48,560 nucleotides of DNA from a virus. The stretch lies in the IMG/VR virus record IMGVR_UViG_3300033148_004780, positions 1-48,560 of that record. One strand, written 5' to 3'. Below the pieces are notes generated by a model, which saw only the letters and a program-made list of their open reading frames with translations, did no database searches and was not told the origin of the DNA. Shown here piece by piece: positions 19,991-28,023 of the stretch. Position 1 is the stretch's first letter; each line of letters begins with the position of its first letter. The translations under genes were made by a program, and so were the position numbers.

Positions 19991-20249
19991 CCTCGTCCTC
20001 CACAACAGCTAAGATGTTGTCTTCGTCCAAAATAGTGAGCGTTTCTCCGTTTACCGTGATCTCGGTTCCCGAGTAGAGGTCCACGATTACGTGATCCCCT
20101 GTTTTTATGTTCTCTACCTCGTCGCCAACGTACACGACATCAGCTTCGAGTTGCTTCTTTTGAGCGCTTGGTGGTAGGAAAATCCCCCCCTCACTAACGG
20201 GGGCCAAGATCCTTACCTTCACCGCTATTCTTGTTCCTAAGAGTTTCAT
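19953..20249 (-). CDS. GroES-like co-chaperonin (Cpn10)
   Basis: 98 residues from the ATG at 20249 (GGAGG upstream). MKLLGTRIAVKV...GGIFLPPSAQKKQLEADVVYVGDEVENIKTGDHVIVDLYSGTEI...ILDEDNILAVVED follows the Cpn10 fold end to end, including the mobile-loop region (SEGGIFLPPS). Such phage co-chaperonins replace GroES so that host GroEL can fold the capsid protein, as T4 gp31 does. It is expressed from the early divergent promoter. An acidic and basic C-terminal tail is appended. Confidence 0.88.
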   Translation of the reverse strand: MKLLGTRIAVKVRILAPVSEGGIFLPPSAQKKQLEADVVYVGDEVENIKTGDHVIVDLYSGTEITVNGETLTILDEDNILAVVEDEDDGKDEKETTRS

Positions 20250-20526
20250 TAAAAGCCTCCAATTTCTTCTCGTTGATATAGCTTCGGATTTCAAAGGGTA
20301 GTTGCCCAATTACCCTAATTTCACCAATTTCGTTAATCTCCACAATAACCGTATAAGCGAACGAATCTGTAAGCTCTACAATTCCTTCTCCTCGAAACTT
20401 GATTTGAATGGGTGGTTCGAGGTAGTTCAAAGCCAACCGGGTTTCTATGTTAGCATATGAACTACGTTCTTCACCTGTACAGCCTATCAACAACATACAA
20501 AATATCAGTGTTCTTAAGAAGGTCAT
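20194..20526 (-). CDS. Lipoprotein, first gene of the early arm
   Basis: 110 residues from the ATG at 20526. Signal peptide MTFLRTLIFCMLLIGC with lipobox LIGC, then a strand-rich domain (IQIKFRGEGIVELTDSFAYTVIVEINEIGEIRVIG). The ATG is at the expected transcription start of the 20533-20561 promoter, so the mRNA is probably leaderless. First-expressed lipoproteins often block superinfection, a reasonable guess here. It overlaps the GroES-like gene. Confidence 0.75.
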   Translation of the reverse strand: MTFLRTLIFCMLLIGCTGEERSSYANIETRLALNYLEPPIQIKFRGEGIVELTDSFAYTVIVEINEIGEIRVIGQLPFEIRSYINEKKLEAFNETLRNKNSGEGKDLGPR

Positions 20527-20532
20527 GTCTTT

Positions 20533-20561
20533 AAGATACAAGCAATTCGGATTAAAGTCAA
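20533..20561 (-). promoter_or_regulatory. Early promoter (TTGACT-17-TATCTT)
   Basis: Minus-strand TTGACT (20556-20561) and TATCTT (20533-20538), 17-bp spacer. The predicted start falls on or beside the ATG at 20526. Confidence 0.75.
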
Positions 20562-20573
20562 CACCAGAAACAC

Positions 20574-20602
20574 TTGACATTTTGGAGAAACCATATTATA
20601 TT
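20574..20602 (+). promoter_or_regulatory. Virion-arm promoter (TTGACA-17-TATATT)
   Basis: TTGACA (20574-20579) and TATATT (20597-20602) with a 17-bp spacer, a consensus sigma70 promoter. The predicted start is at 20609-20610, the first base of the GTG start codon of the first + gene. Confidence 0.82.
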
Positions 20603-20609
20603 GAGGTAA

Positions 20610-20981
20610 GTGACAAAGAAGAAAGCCGAACAGGTATTGAGATCCGCTAGTGAAGCACGGGAAAAGGTGTTGGAACAGCTGGTTCCTCTTGCTATTGACA
20701 CCCTTCGTAGGCTTCTAACCGTTGATGAGGACAAAGTTCGCCTTGCTGCTGCGGATTCGATCATGTTGATTGCTGGTGTTAAAGAGAAGAAGACATCCAG
20801 TGAATCCGCGATACAGCTGCATTTAACAGGGCAACACATCCAGACAGCAATAGGTGGTTTAGACCGCTTGAAGGAAGCAAAGGTTATAGATGTCCAAGAA
20901 AACCGAGAAAATCAAGAAAACCGTGAGTTACCTAAAACACCTACCTCCGTTAAAGAAAAACGAGCAGGTAACAGGAAATGA
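20610..20981 (+). CDS. Candidate small terminase subunit
   Basis: 123 residues from a GTG at 20610 placed exactly at the predicted transcription start. Helical, basic N-terminus (TKKKAEQVLRSASEAREKVLEQL) and LRRLLTVDEDKVRLAAADSIMLIAG helix-turn-helix-like pair, then a basic tail. The position directly before the large terminase (4-base overlap) is that of a small terminase, which recognises packaging DNA. Call based on size, position and helicity. Confidence 0.6.
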   Translation: MTKKKAEQVLRSASEAREKVLEQLVPLAIDTLRRLLTVDEDKVRLAAADSIMLIAGVKEKKTSSESAIQLHLTGQHIQTAIGGLDRLKEAKVIDVQENRENQENRELPKTPTSVKEKRAGNRK

Positions 20982-22672
20982 TTCAACCGATCCCGGAACT
21001 GATACCTCATCCACAAGCCCCGAGGTTAAGCGATCCGCAACAGGGACCGCTAATCCTACACCAGTTGATGGAGGAGATTAAAACTGGGCGATTTCCGAAT
21101 AGCGAACAATTCCGGGGGCTTATGGCAGAAGCGGGGTTGGTGTCCTTGTGGTTCTTCGGACGATGTATCGCAGGACTCACCGGGCCATACGATGAACTCA
21201 ACACCGGGTTGCACCTCGACATGTGCAATATGCGACAGTCTTGGCTTACACCCGGCATACGCGCCGCCATGTTCATCCCCCGTGGTCATTTCAAGTCAAC
21301 GATTGTCACCGAACTCGGTACAGGTTGGGAACTTATACGTAACCCCAACCTCCGCTGTGGGTTCGTAAATGCAATAGCGGACAACCCCGAGCGGTTTATG
21401 GTCTCGGTTGAACACCTGTTTGACGAGAATGAAACAGTTCAGTGGGTATATCCGCAGTGCGCGGTTCAGGGGAACCGCGATGATTGGAACAAGAAGGTCA
21501 TGGTAATGCCCAACAGAACCATGTCCTATAGAGAGCCTTCAATCGAGACAGTGGGAGTGAGTGGTACATCTGAATCCAAACACTGGGACTTGTGCATCAT
21601 CGACGACCCTATAGGAAAGAAAGCGTTGAATGTTCAGCGTCAATCGAATGCGGTGATGGAGGAGGCACGACAGTGGTTCAAGGGGGTTAATTCCTTGCTT
21701 CAAACCCCCGCGCGGTCACGGGTTATCCTAGTAGGAACGCGATACGCTATGGACGACATCTACCAGGATGTTATCGACAACTCAAGGTTGAACATGGGTT
21801 ATCCGATGACCAACTACGAGCCCAAGGCGAATGGAAGATGGATTGTCTATTACCGAAAGGCAGTTGAGGACAACGAGATCATCTTCCCTGGGAGGTTTGA
21901 TTGGGAGTTTTACAACTCGTTGATGAACGGCGACGCCGAGGAGTGGTGGGAATGGGTAACACAGTACCTGAACGAACCATATGCTGCGGGTTTAACGGAT
22001 TTATCCGCGTTTGATATAAAACCCTGTTGGATGGAGTGGAGTTCGAAATATGAGGAATATTTCATTTCTACGCACGATCTCGCCGAACCTGTTCCACTGT
22101 GTGATCTTGACGTGCTCATCGCTGGAGATCCTGCGGCTTCTGATCGACGTGTATCTGCTAAGACATCACGTTCCGCAGAAGGCGTTATTGCTACCGATTC
22201 CAGTTGGAACCACTATCTTCTCAGCTTACACGCCGATTACGTGGATACGCCTACGTTTTTTAATTGGTTATTTGAAGATTATCGTAAGTTTGAGAGATAC
22301 GTCAGAGGAACTTTTCTGGAATCTCAGGGGCCATTTAAGGTGCTTGAAAGTATTCTTAGAGAGGAGCAGCAGAGGAGAAAGCAGTTCATACGCCTCCGAC
22401 CGGCGTACGTTACAGGGGAAAAGGATGCACGTATACGAACCGCTCTTCAACCTGCCTTTGAACAAGGAAGGATATACGTACTTGAGCCGTACATTCGAAT
22501 GGTTGAGGAAGAACAGAAAATGTTCCCTCAATCCAACAAGAAGGATATTTTAGATATGTTATCCTTGGGAGTGCGATCCGCTAACAGACCCTGGTCTGAG
22601 AAGGAACTCGAAGAGGTCAATAGAGAGGATAACTGGTTCACAGAATCAAGGAGCAACGCATGCGGGTATTGA
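20978..22672 (+). CDS. terL: Large terminase subunit (packaging ATPase/nuclease)
   Basis: 564 residues. The Walker A-like IPRGHFKST near residue 103 is the variant of T4/T7-like terminases. IIDDP near residue 209 acts as Walker B. The C-terminal nuclease shows DLDVLIAGDPAAS for the first catalytic Asp, with later acidic positions near KKDILDMLSLG. It pumps phage DNA into the prohead and cuts it. Overlaps the candidate small subunit by four bases and precedes the portal. Confidence 0.93.
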   Translation: MIQPIPELIPHPQAPRLSDPQQGPLILHQLMEEIKTGRFPNSEQFRGLMAEAGLVSLWFFGRCIAGLTGPYDELNTGLHLDMCNMRQSWLTPGIRAAMFIPRGHFKSTIVTELGTGWELIRNPNLRCGFVNAIADNPERFMVSVEHLFDENETVQWVYPQCAVQGNRDDWNKKVMVMPNRTMSYREPSIETVGVSGTSESKHWDLCIIDDPIGKKALNVQRQSNAVMEEARQWFKGVNSLLQTPARSRVILVGTRYAMDDIYQDVIDNSRLNMGYPMTNYEPKANGRWIVYYRKAVEDNEIIFPGRFDWEFYNSLMNGDAEEWWEWVTQYLNEPYAAGLTDLSAFDIKPCWMEWSSKYEEYFISTHDLAEPVPLCDLDVLIAGDPAASDRRVSAKTSRSAEGVIATDSSWNHYLLSLHADYVDTPTFFNWLFEDYRKFERYVRGTFLESQGPFKVLESILREEQQRRKQFIRLRPAYVTGEKDARIRTALQPAFEQGRIYVLEPYIRMVEEEQKMFPQSNKKDILDMLSLGVRSANRPWSEKELEEVNREDNWFTESRSNACGY

Positions 22673-22704
22673 TTGACGAACAACAAGAAGGAACGAGGTG
22701 AAAC

Positions 22705-24696
22705 GTGGCTATTAACCAAATCGCAGTCTCGGATGTAATACCATCCGAGGAAGATCAAAAGAGGATCGTACAATACCTCACAGGAGAAGTGTACGAGGTG
22801 GAACACAACGCAGCTCGCGCAGAGTTGATGGAGCGCGTTGACAAATGGCGAAGGCAAAGAGAAGCGATACCGGAAAGCAAGGTGAAGGACTTTCCGTGGG
22901 AGCAGGCATCGAATGTAGTGCCGCCGTTAACCCTGATCAACACAAACGGAATCTATTCCAAGTACAGGCAGTCGATGACCATGCGGAACCCGTTCTGGAA
23001 GGTTAAGACGTACCTGAAAAAACTCGATGTGATTGATCAAGCAGGGGCGCTTGAGAGGTTTATCGATGCGCTTGTCGAATCCAAGTATCACATGAACTTC
23101 AGGAAAACCCTACGGCCCATACTTTACGACATGTGCTCGTTGGGTAACCAGTTTGTTAAGGTTCCGTGGCTGGTGGACAAGAGGAAGTACGGTATTGGAG
23201 AGGGTGCGCGAACGATAACAAGGATCAACAGCCCTCGGGTGATTCCAATTCGCTTCGAGGACTACATGACCCGAAGCTTCTGGAACAGCTCTCAGGACGC
23301 CCCGTGGATAGGTCATAGGATATACCTTTTCGAACACGAGCTACTTCAACGTGAGAACGCAGGGATCTATTACAACGTGGATGAGATCCTGAAGAGAGGT
23401 GACGATGAACCCGATGAAAACTACATTCGAGAACTCGAAAGAACGGGTATACATCCGAACATCGCTTCCACGGAGATGTACAAGATTTTTGAAACGTTCT
23501 TGTTCTACGATGTGGACGGTGATGGAGAAATGGAAGATATTAAGATTTGGTTTGACCCTGTCACACAAACCATCCTCCGCGCAGAGTTTAATGACCTCGG
23601 TATACGAGATTGGACAAATCTCAGGTATTTCGAGAGACCTCATCAACTCTATGCTATGGGCATAGGTTGGATAATGGAGCAGCTACAAGATGAAGCCTAT
23701 ACGCTACATAACATGCGAATCAACGGTACGCTCTTATCTATGTTGCAGATGTACGTTACAAAGCGGGGAGGCGGTGTACCACCCGGTGAACGCTTCCGTC
23801 CTCTCAAGAATATTCAGGTCGACGATCCGAGTAAAGACTTCCTGCCCATTAAGTTCCCCGACATAGGATACGGAACTCTCCAGGCAGAACTAATGACCAA
23901 GGAATACGCTGACCGCGCAACTGGAGCGAGCGATTACATGATGGGCTTTGAGAACAAGGCAATCGGAACACGTTCAACGTATTCCGGAACCGCGTTCTTA
24001 GCTCAACAGAACCAATCACAACTCGAAGGTAACCTCGAAGGACCAGAAGACGATCTTGCCGAGGTGGGGCAGATCGTCCTCTATCAGTGTATTAAGCATA
24101 AAGAGGAAGCTATGGAAATAGCATCGAAGATCATGGATGAACAGGATTTACCGCTGTTGGACAAAGCCTTGAGCGTTCCCGTGGAGGACATTCCGGAATC
24201 CTTTATCTTCTACACGAATACAACAGAGATTGACGAATCCGAAGATAGCCGAAGACAGAACATGCTCTCGCTGACTGCTTTGTACATGCAGTATGGACAG
24301 CAGGTGATGCAGCTCTTGCAAGCAAGGAACAGGTTCGCTCAAGAGGGCCTCTTGGATTCCGAAACGGATTACGTAATCCGCAAGCTCTACGTGGGGGCAA
24401 CAGAGATGATGTCAGATGTCGTTGAGCAGCTGGGAAACAACGACCCTGAGAGATTCGTTCCTTACGTGGATAACTTCAAAATGATCAACGAAGCGATGGA
24501 TAAGTTGAGGGAAAATCAAGCAATTCTTTTAGGAAGGATGCAACATGTTCGAGAAAACGAGCGAGCGATGGGGTCTCCCGAAGGAGCAGATCAGTCTGCT
24601 GGTTCGGCTACTGGAGCGGAGGGACGGGGAACTGCTCTTGGAAATGCTGAAATCCCTGGTGGAGCCCTTCCAGAAATCACTACTGAGGGCGAGTGA
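22705..24696 (+). CDS. Portal protein
   Basis: 663 residues from a GTG at 22705 with GAGGTG upstream. Size, position after TerL and composition (VDKWRRQREAIPESKVKDFPWEQASNVVPPLT...; DVDGDGEMEDIKIWFDPVTQTILR; GMGWI-like membrane/clip region LYAMGIGWIMEQLQDEAYTLHNMRI) match podovirus-type portals of about 650-700 residues. It forms the dodecameric gate at the capsid vertex. Its last 150 bases are overlapped by another gene. Confidence 0.88.
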   Translation: MAINQIAVSDVIPSEEDQKRIVQYLTGEVYEVEHNAARAELMERVDKWRRQREAIPESKVKDFPWEQASNVVPPLTLINTNGIYSKYRQSMTMRNPFWKVKTYLKKLDVIDQAGALERFIDALVESKYHMNFRKTLRPILYDMCSLGNQFVKVPWLVDKRKYGIGEGARTITRINSPRVIPIRFEDYMTRSFWNSSQDAPWIGHRIYLFEHELLQRENAGIYYNVDEILKRGDDEPDENYIRELERTGIHPNIASTEMYKIFETFLFYDVDGDGEMEDIKIWFDPVTQTILRAEFNDLGIRDWTNLRYFERPHQLYAMGIGWIMEQLQDEAYTLHNMRINGTLLSMLQMYVTKRGGGVPPGERFRPLKNIQVDDPSKDFLPIKFPDIGYGTLQAELMTKEYADRATGASDYMMGFENKAIGTRSTYSGTAFLAQQNQSQLEGNLEGPEDDLAEVGQIVLYQCIKHKEEAMEIASKIMDEQDLPLLDKALSVPVEDIPESFIFYTNTTEIDESEDSRRQNMLSLTALYMQYGQQVMQLLQARNRFAQEGLLDSETDYVIRKLYVGATEMMSDVVEQLGNNDPERFVPYVDNFKMINEAMDKLRENQAILLGRMQHVRENERAMGSPEGADQSAGSATGAEGRGTALGNAEIPGGALPEITTEGE

Positions 24697-24862
24697 CATG
24701 CCGGGTATGTTCCGCAACCAAGGCGCAGCGTTCCTGTACGACCTCTTCATCTGGCAACTTGAGGAGTTTAAGGCAGACGTGAAAGCTGAGGTAGCTGGAG
24801 AATTCGACAAGCGGCATATCTTCGATCCTAAGAAGAAGTTTGAGGAGTATTTTAATGAGTGA
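24545..24862 (+). CDS. Small helical head-module protein overlapping the portal gene
   Basis: 105 residues, starting 152 bases before the portal stop in another frame, with AGGAAGG upstream. It ends in a TGA overlapped by the ATG of the scaffold-like gene. Helical and acidic (RLLERRDGELLLEMLKSLVEPFQ; FDPKKKFEEYFNE). Coupled on both sides, so it is probably a head assembly factor. Family unknown. Confidence 0.75.
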   Translation: MFEKTSERWGLPKEQISLLVRLLERRDGELLLEMLKSLVEPFQKSLLRASDMPGMFRNQGAAFLYDLFIWQLEEFKADVKAEVAGEFDKRHIFDPKKKFEEYFNE

Positions 24863-25790
24863 TTTCGATGAGGTTGAGTTCACCCCTGCCGACAGCGAGG
24901 GTGGAGAAGAGCAGAAGAAGCCCGATGTAAGGTTTACCCCGTTTACAGAGGCTAACAGGGATTTAGAGGTTGTCGTTTCCGACGATCCTCTAGATGAAGA
25001 GCTTATTGAGGAAGGCCCAAGCAGAGAGGAAATCGAAGCCGAACTTGCTAAAACCAAGGCCGAGCTTCAAGCTGCGCAGCAGGGCGGGGCAACCGCCGAT
25101 GCTGTCAGGCAACTCGCCGAGCATTTAAAGCCGCAACAGCAATCACCCGCGATTCCTATGTTCTTGCAGCAAGCACAACAGGAAGCTGAGTTTGGCGACG
25201 AGGAAGCGAAGGCTTTAGCTGAGATGGCTTACGAGGGGGAAGGAGGTAAGGGCTTTTTAACGGCGCTTGACAAGTACAACGCGAAGAAGCTCCTACCTGC
25301 GAAAGCAAAAGCTGTTATGGATAAGCTGTACTTTGGGCAGAAGTTCATCGAGAGTGACCAATCCAAGAAGGAATTCCATACCAAGTACAGGACCGAGATC
25401 CAGAACATCATCAACCAGACCCCTTTGGATAGGTTGTATGGTTTGCAGGATCCCTACCTAGAGGCTTATAATTACGTCCTCTCCCAACACCAAGACGAGG
25501 TTATGCAGACCACGATGCAGGCTCAGATTGCTGAGGGTGTACGAGCCGAGCTTGAGCGGAGAGGGATCAAAGCAGAATCCAACAAGCCGAATACAGGAAC
25601 CCAAACCTTCACCGAGGGAGGGCTGCGCCCTGGGCCGAAGGAAGGAACCACGGGCGCTGCAAGCAGGAGAGTTCGTTTGAACTCCATAGAGGAAGCTGAT
25701 CGCCTCCGGAAGAACATGACCCCCGGTACGTATGCTGCTTTCCTCGCAAGAAATCCCAAATACAGGAAGGCATTAAATGAACGACAATAA
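24855..25790 (+). CDS. Scaffold-like head assembly protein
   Basis: 311 residues from the ATG at 24855 (GAGGAG upstream). Very acidic N-terminus, then a coiled coil (REEIEAELAKTKAELQAAQQ), Gln/Ala-rich helices and a charged C-terminus (ADRLRKNMTPGTYAAFLARNPKYRKAL). Composition and location between portal and capsid match scaffolding proteins, which guide capsid assembly and then leave. No protease motif seen. Confidence 0.75.
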   Translation: MSDFDEVEFTPADSEGGEEQKKPDVRFTPFTEANRDLEVVVSDDPLDEELIEEGPSREEIEAELAKTKAELQAAQQGGATADAVRQLAEHLKPQQQSPAIPMFLQQAQQEAEFGDEEAKALAEMAYEGEGGKGFLTALDKYNAKKLLPAKAKAVMDKLYFGQKFIESDQSKKEFHTKYRTEIQNIINQTPLDRLYGLQDPYLEAYNYVLSQHQDEVMQTTMQAQIAEGVRAELERRGIKAESNKPNTGTQTFTEGGLRPGPKEGTTGAASRRVRLNSIEEADRLRKNMTPGTYAAFLARNPKYRKALNERQ

Positions 25791-26526
25791 CATAACCGAG
25801 GACATGATCCAAGAGATGGAGAAAGAGGAATCTATGGTTTCTGATGTACAGCCTGTACAGGAGGAAGTAGTTTCGGAGGCTTCTCCAGAAGCTCCTAAAA
25901 TGGAGAAAATAGAGAAAAAAAAGATTACGGTAACACTTGACTTTTCTGATGAAAAAGTGTTATCTTTAGCACAGGACGGGGGATACGACCTCTACTTTGC
26001 TGACAAACCAGGGGAGTTTAAAGAACTCGCCTTAGGGGTCTTTTCTGAGCTTCCAAAAGCTTTCAGGGAACGTTATATGGTTTCCCGAGAGTTGAACAAG
26101 AAATACAAAAGCGATGTTAATTTCGCTGAATTCAAAACAACGGGACGCCTTGCGAGAGCTTCCGCGAGGTTGAATATCCATAATCCCAAGCCGGGACGCC
26201 ATTATGCTTGGGTCGCGCCGCATGACATGCGTGATCGAGCCTATGAAGGCTACAAAGTCTGTGAAGACCCGGATGTCCAGACTTTCGGGGGAGAAAAGGA
26301 TGGCCCGAAGCGCGTAGGCGCGTTGGGTCAAACAGAGCTGGTGTTGATGGAAACATCGCAAGAGAATGCCGATCAGCGCATGGCTTTGATAGGGGAGAAA
26401 TCCCGGCAGAGGGTTGATGGATCTGTTCGCAAGGGTATGTCCGACTTAAGGGGCCACCTTCCTTTCATTCCGAAAGACAAACAAGATCCCGCCCGCTATC
26501 CGTTCTCTCCGACAAAAGAAGAATAG
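25777..26526 (+). CDS. Hypothetical head-region protein
   Basis: 249 residues. An acidic disordered N-terminus (about 40 residues, Glu/Val/Pro-rich) is followed by KKITVTLDFSDEKVLSLAQDGGYDLYFADKPGEF and a basic region, including NIHNPKPGRHYAWVAPHDMRDRAYEGYKVCEDPD. It lies between the scaffold and decoration genes and overlaps the former by 14 bases. Probably a virion or maturation protein; family unknown. Confidence 0.7.
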   Translation: MNDNNITEDMIQEMEKEESMVSDVQPVQEEVVSEASPEAPKMEKIEKKKITVTLDFSDEKVLSLAQDGGYDLYFADKPGEFKELALGVFSELPKAFRERYMVSRELNKKYKSDVNFAEFKTTGRLARASARLNIHNPKPGRHYAWVAPHDMRDRAYEGYKVCEDPDVQTFGGEKDGPKRVGALGQTELVLMETSQENADQRMALIGEKSRQRVDGSVRKGMSDLRGHLPFIPKDKQDPARYPFSPTKEE

Positions 26527-26541
26527 AAGCGTTGCTTCTAT
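26523..26541 (+). terminator. 8-bp hairpin after head gene (no T-run)
   Basis: ATAGAAGC-GTT-GCTTCTAT overlaps the stop codon. Without a T-run it is more likely an mRNA processing or stabilising hairpin that raises expression of the decoration and capsid genes downstream. Confidence 0.55.
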
Positions 26542-26565
26542 AAGCTCTAACACGAGAGGAAAAAA

Positions 26566-27030
26566 ATGGCTAACACAGACAATCCTAATGGCTTTAAGTT
26601 GATTAGCTCGGGTACTCAAGGGCCGCAACCTGTAACCCAAACCCTTGCTGCTTCTCAAACCATTACCAAAGGTGATGCCGTTATACATTCTTCGGGATTA
26701 GTAGCTATCGCCGTTGCCACGTCTTCGCATCTGTTGGGTGTTGCCCTTCAGAGCGGTACGACCGCTGCATCTGTTGAACTCAAGTTTGCCCCAGGTGTTC
26801 CTTGGAACATCTTCGAGGGGCAGTGCTCCGGAACCTACGCTGCTTCTATACGCTTTACGGCGTGTGACATCGAAGGAACCACGGGTATTATGGAGGTCAA
26901 CGAGGATGCAACAACCGAGGACGTTATTCAGGTAGTCGGCGAAGATCCCAATAGCGAAATCGGTGCCAACACGAGGGTTTACTTTGTGATCCTTCGTTCT
27001 TACTGGTATCCGGTTCTGGCTGCGAAATAG
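26566..27030 (+). CDS. Capsid decoration/stabilisation protein candidate
   Basis: 154 residues: NPNGFKLISSGTQGPQPVTQTLAASQTITKGDAVIHSSGLVAIAVATSSHLLGVA is a small beta-barrel pattern typical of proteins encoded just before the capsid gene (head fibre or decoration type). GAGAGGAAAAAA precedes the ATG. It probably binds the outer capsid lattice. Confidence 0.75.
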   Translation: MANTDNPNGFKLISSGTQGPQPVTQTLAASQTITKGDAVIHSSGLVAIAVATSSHLLGVALQSGTTAASVELKFAPGVPWNIFEGQCSGTYAASIRFTACDIEGTTGIMEVNEDATTEDVIQVVGEDPNSEIGANTRVYFVILRSYWYPVLAAK

Positions 27031-27039
27031 GGGGATAAC

Positions 27040-27957
27040 ATGGCTATTGCTAATACCGATGTTTTCGGTAACCACCTCGACAAAGACGTAGACCAGATCT
27101 TCTTCGATGACTATGCGATGGTAGAGCCTCTGGCACTGCAAATCGCACACGTCATGCCCGCTCCTCCGGGAAATCACTTCATCGCTGCTGAGCTGTCGCC
27201 TTTTGGCCCGCTCAAGGCAATTGATGAGGGTGATGCGGTTACTTTCGACGTTCCCGTTGAAGGTCACAAGAAGACTGTGTACTACAGCGAATACGGCTTG
27301 GGCTTCACAATCACGAAGCACATGTATAGAGACGATCTCACTGGCAACTGGAAGAGAGCACCGAGTAAGCTCTCCAAGTCCGCTAAAGACAACGTAGAGT
27401 CGAAGTTCTTCGACTTGTTCAACAACGGTTTTGGAACCCACACTGCATGGGACGAGCAGTATGTGTTCGACACTGACCACTCTACCTTGTACAGCGGTGA
27501 GACCATCACCAACGATCCTACGGCGGCTTCTCTTACAGAGACCACTCTCCGGGCTATGTTCGAGTATTTTGAAGACCTGATCGATGAGGCAGGAATGCCG
27601 ATTCCGATGCATGGTCCGAAAACCCTGCTCGTTCCGACCGAGCTGATGTGGACCGCTAACCAGTTGCTCCAGAGCACTCAGCTTGTTGGGTCTGCTAACA
27701 ACGACCTTAATATGGTCAATCCACAGTACAACGTGATTCAACAGTGGAGGGTTGTACATTCTCCGTACCTCACGTCTTCTACGGCGTACTTCCTGTTGGA
27801 CAACGAGAATCACGGTTTCCACTTCATGTGGAAAGATCCGCTGGAGCTGAAAAGCGCTGATGACTTCTACACGGACTCTGCTCTGTTCAAGGTCACTCAG
27901 AGATACGCTACCTTCGTGCTCGACTACAAAGGACAAGTGGGAAATTCTGGTGCGTGA
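27040..27957 (+). CDS. Major capsid protein (HK97 fold)
   Basis: 305 residues. VFGNHLDKDVDQIFFDDYAMVEPLALQIAHVM at the N-terminus, M.R.DLTGNW in the middle, then a C-terminal domain (GPKTLLVPTELMWTANQLLQS...VNPQYNVIQQWRVVHSPYL...WFL-like FLLDNENHGFHFMWKDPLELKS). These give the N-arm, E-loop, P-domain and A-domain order of HK97-type capsids. Strong GGGGGATAAC ribosome site. No N-terminal protease target is evident. Confidence 0.9.
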   Translation: MAIANTDVFGNHLDKDVDQIFFDDYAMVEPLALQIAHVMPAPPGNHFIAAELSPFGPLKAIDEGDAVTFDVPVEGHKKTVYYSEYGLGFTITKHMYRDDLTGNWKRAPSKLSKSAKDNVESKFFDLFNNGFGTHTAWDEQYVFDTDHSTLYSGETITNDPTAASLTETTLRAMFEYFEDLIDEAGMPIPMHGPKTLLVPTELMWTANQLLQSTQLVGSANNDLNMVNPQYNVIQQWRVVHSPYLTSSTAYFLLDNENHGFHFMWKDPLELKSADDFYTDSALFKVTQRYATFVLDYKGQVGNSGA

Positions 27958-27976
27958 TAAAAAAGTATAAAAGATG

Positions 27977-28005
27977 TTGACTCTATAGTCAAAACATGAT
28001 ATATT
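27977..28005 (+). promoter_or_regulatory. Sigma70-type promoter of the HNH gene (TTGACT-17-TATATT)
   Basis: TTGACT (27977-27982) and TATATT (28000-28005), 17-bp spacer, placed in the capsid-HNH gap and followed by a good ribosome site and the HNH start. Confidence 0.82.
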
Positions 28006-28023
28006 TCCATCAGGAGGTATATC

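Noticed and set aside
26698-27936. 412-codon open frame antisense to the decoration and capsid genes
   Set aside because: It mirrors the codon structure of two convincingly identified structural genes, lacks a ribosome site and has no recognisable domain order. It is a shadow frame.
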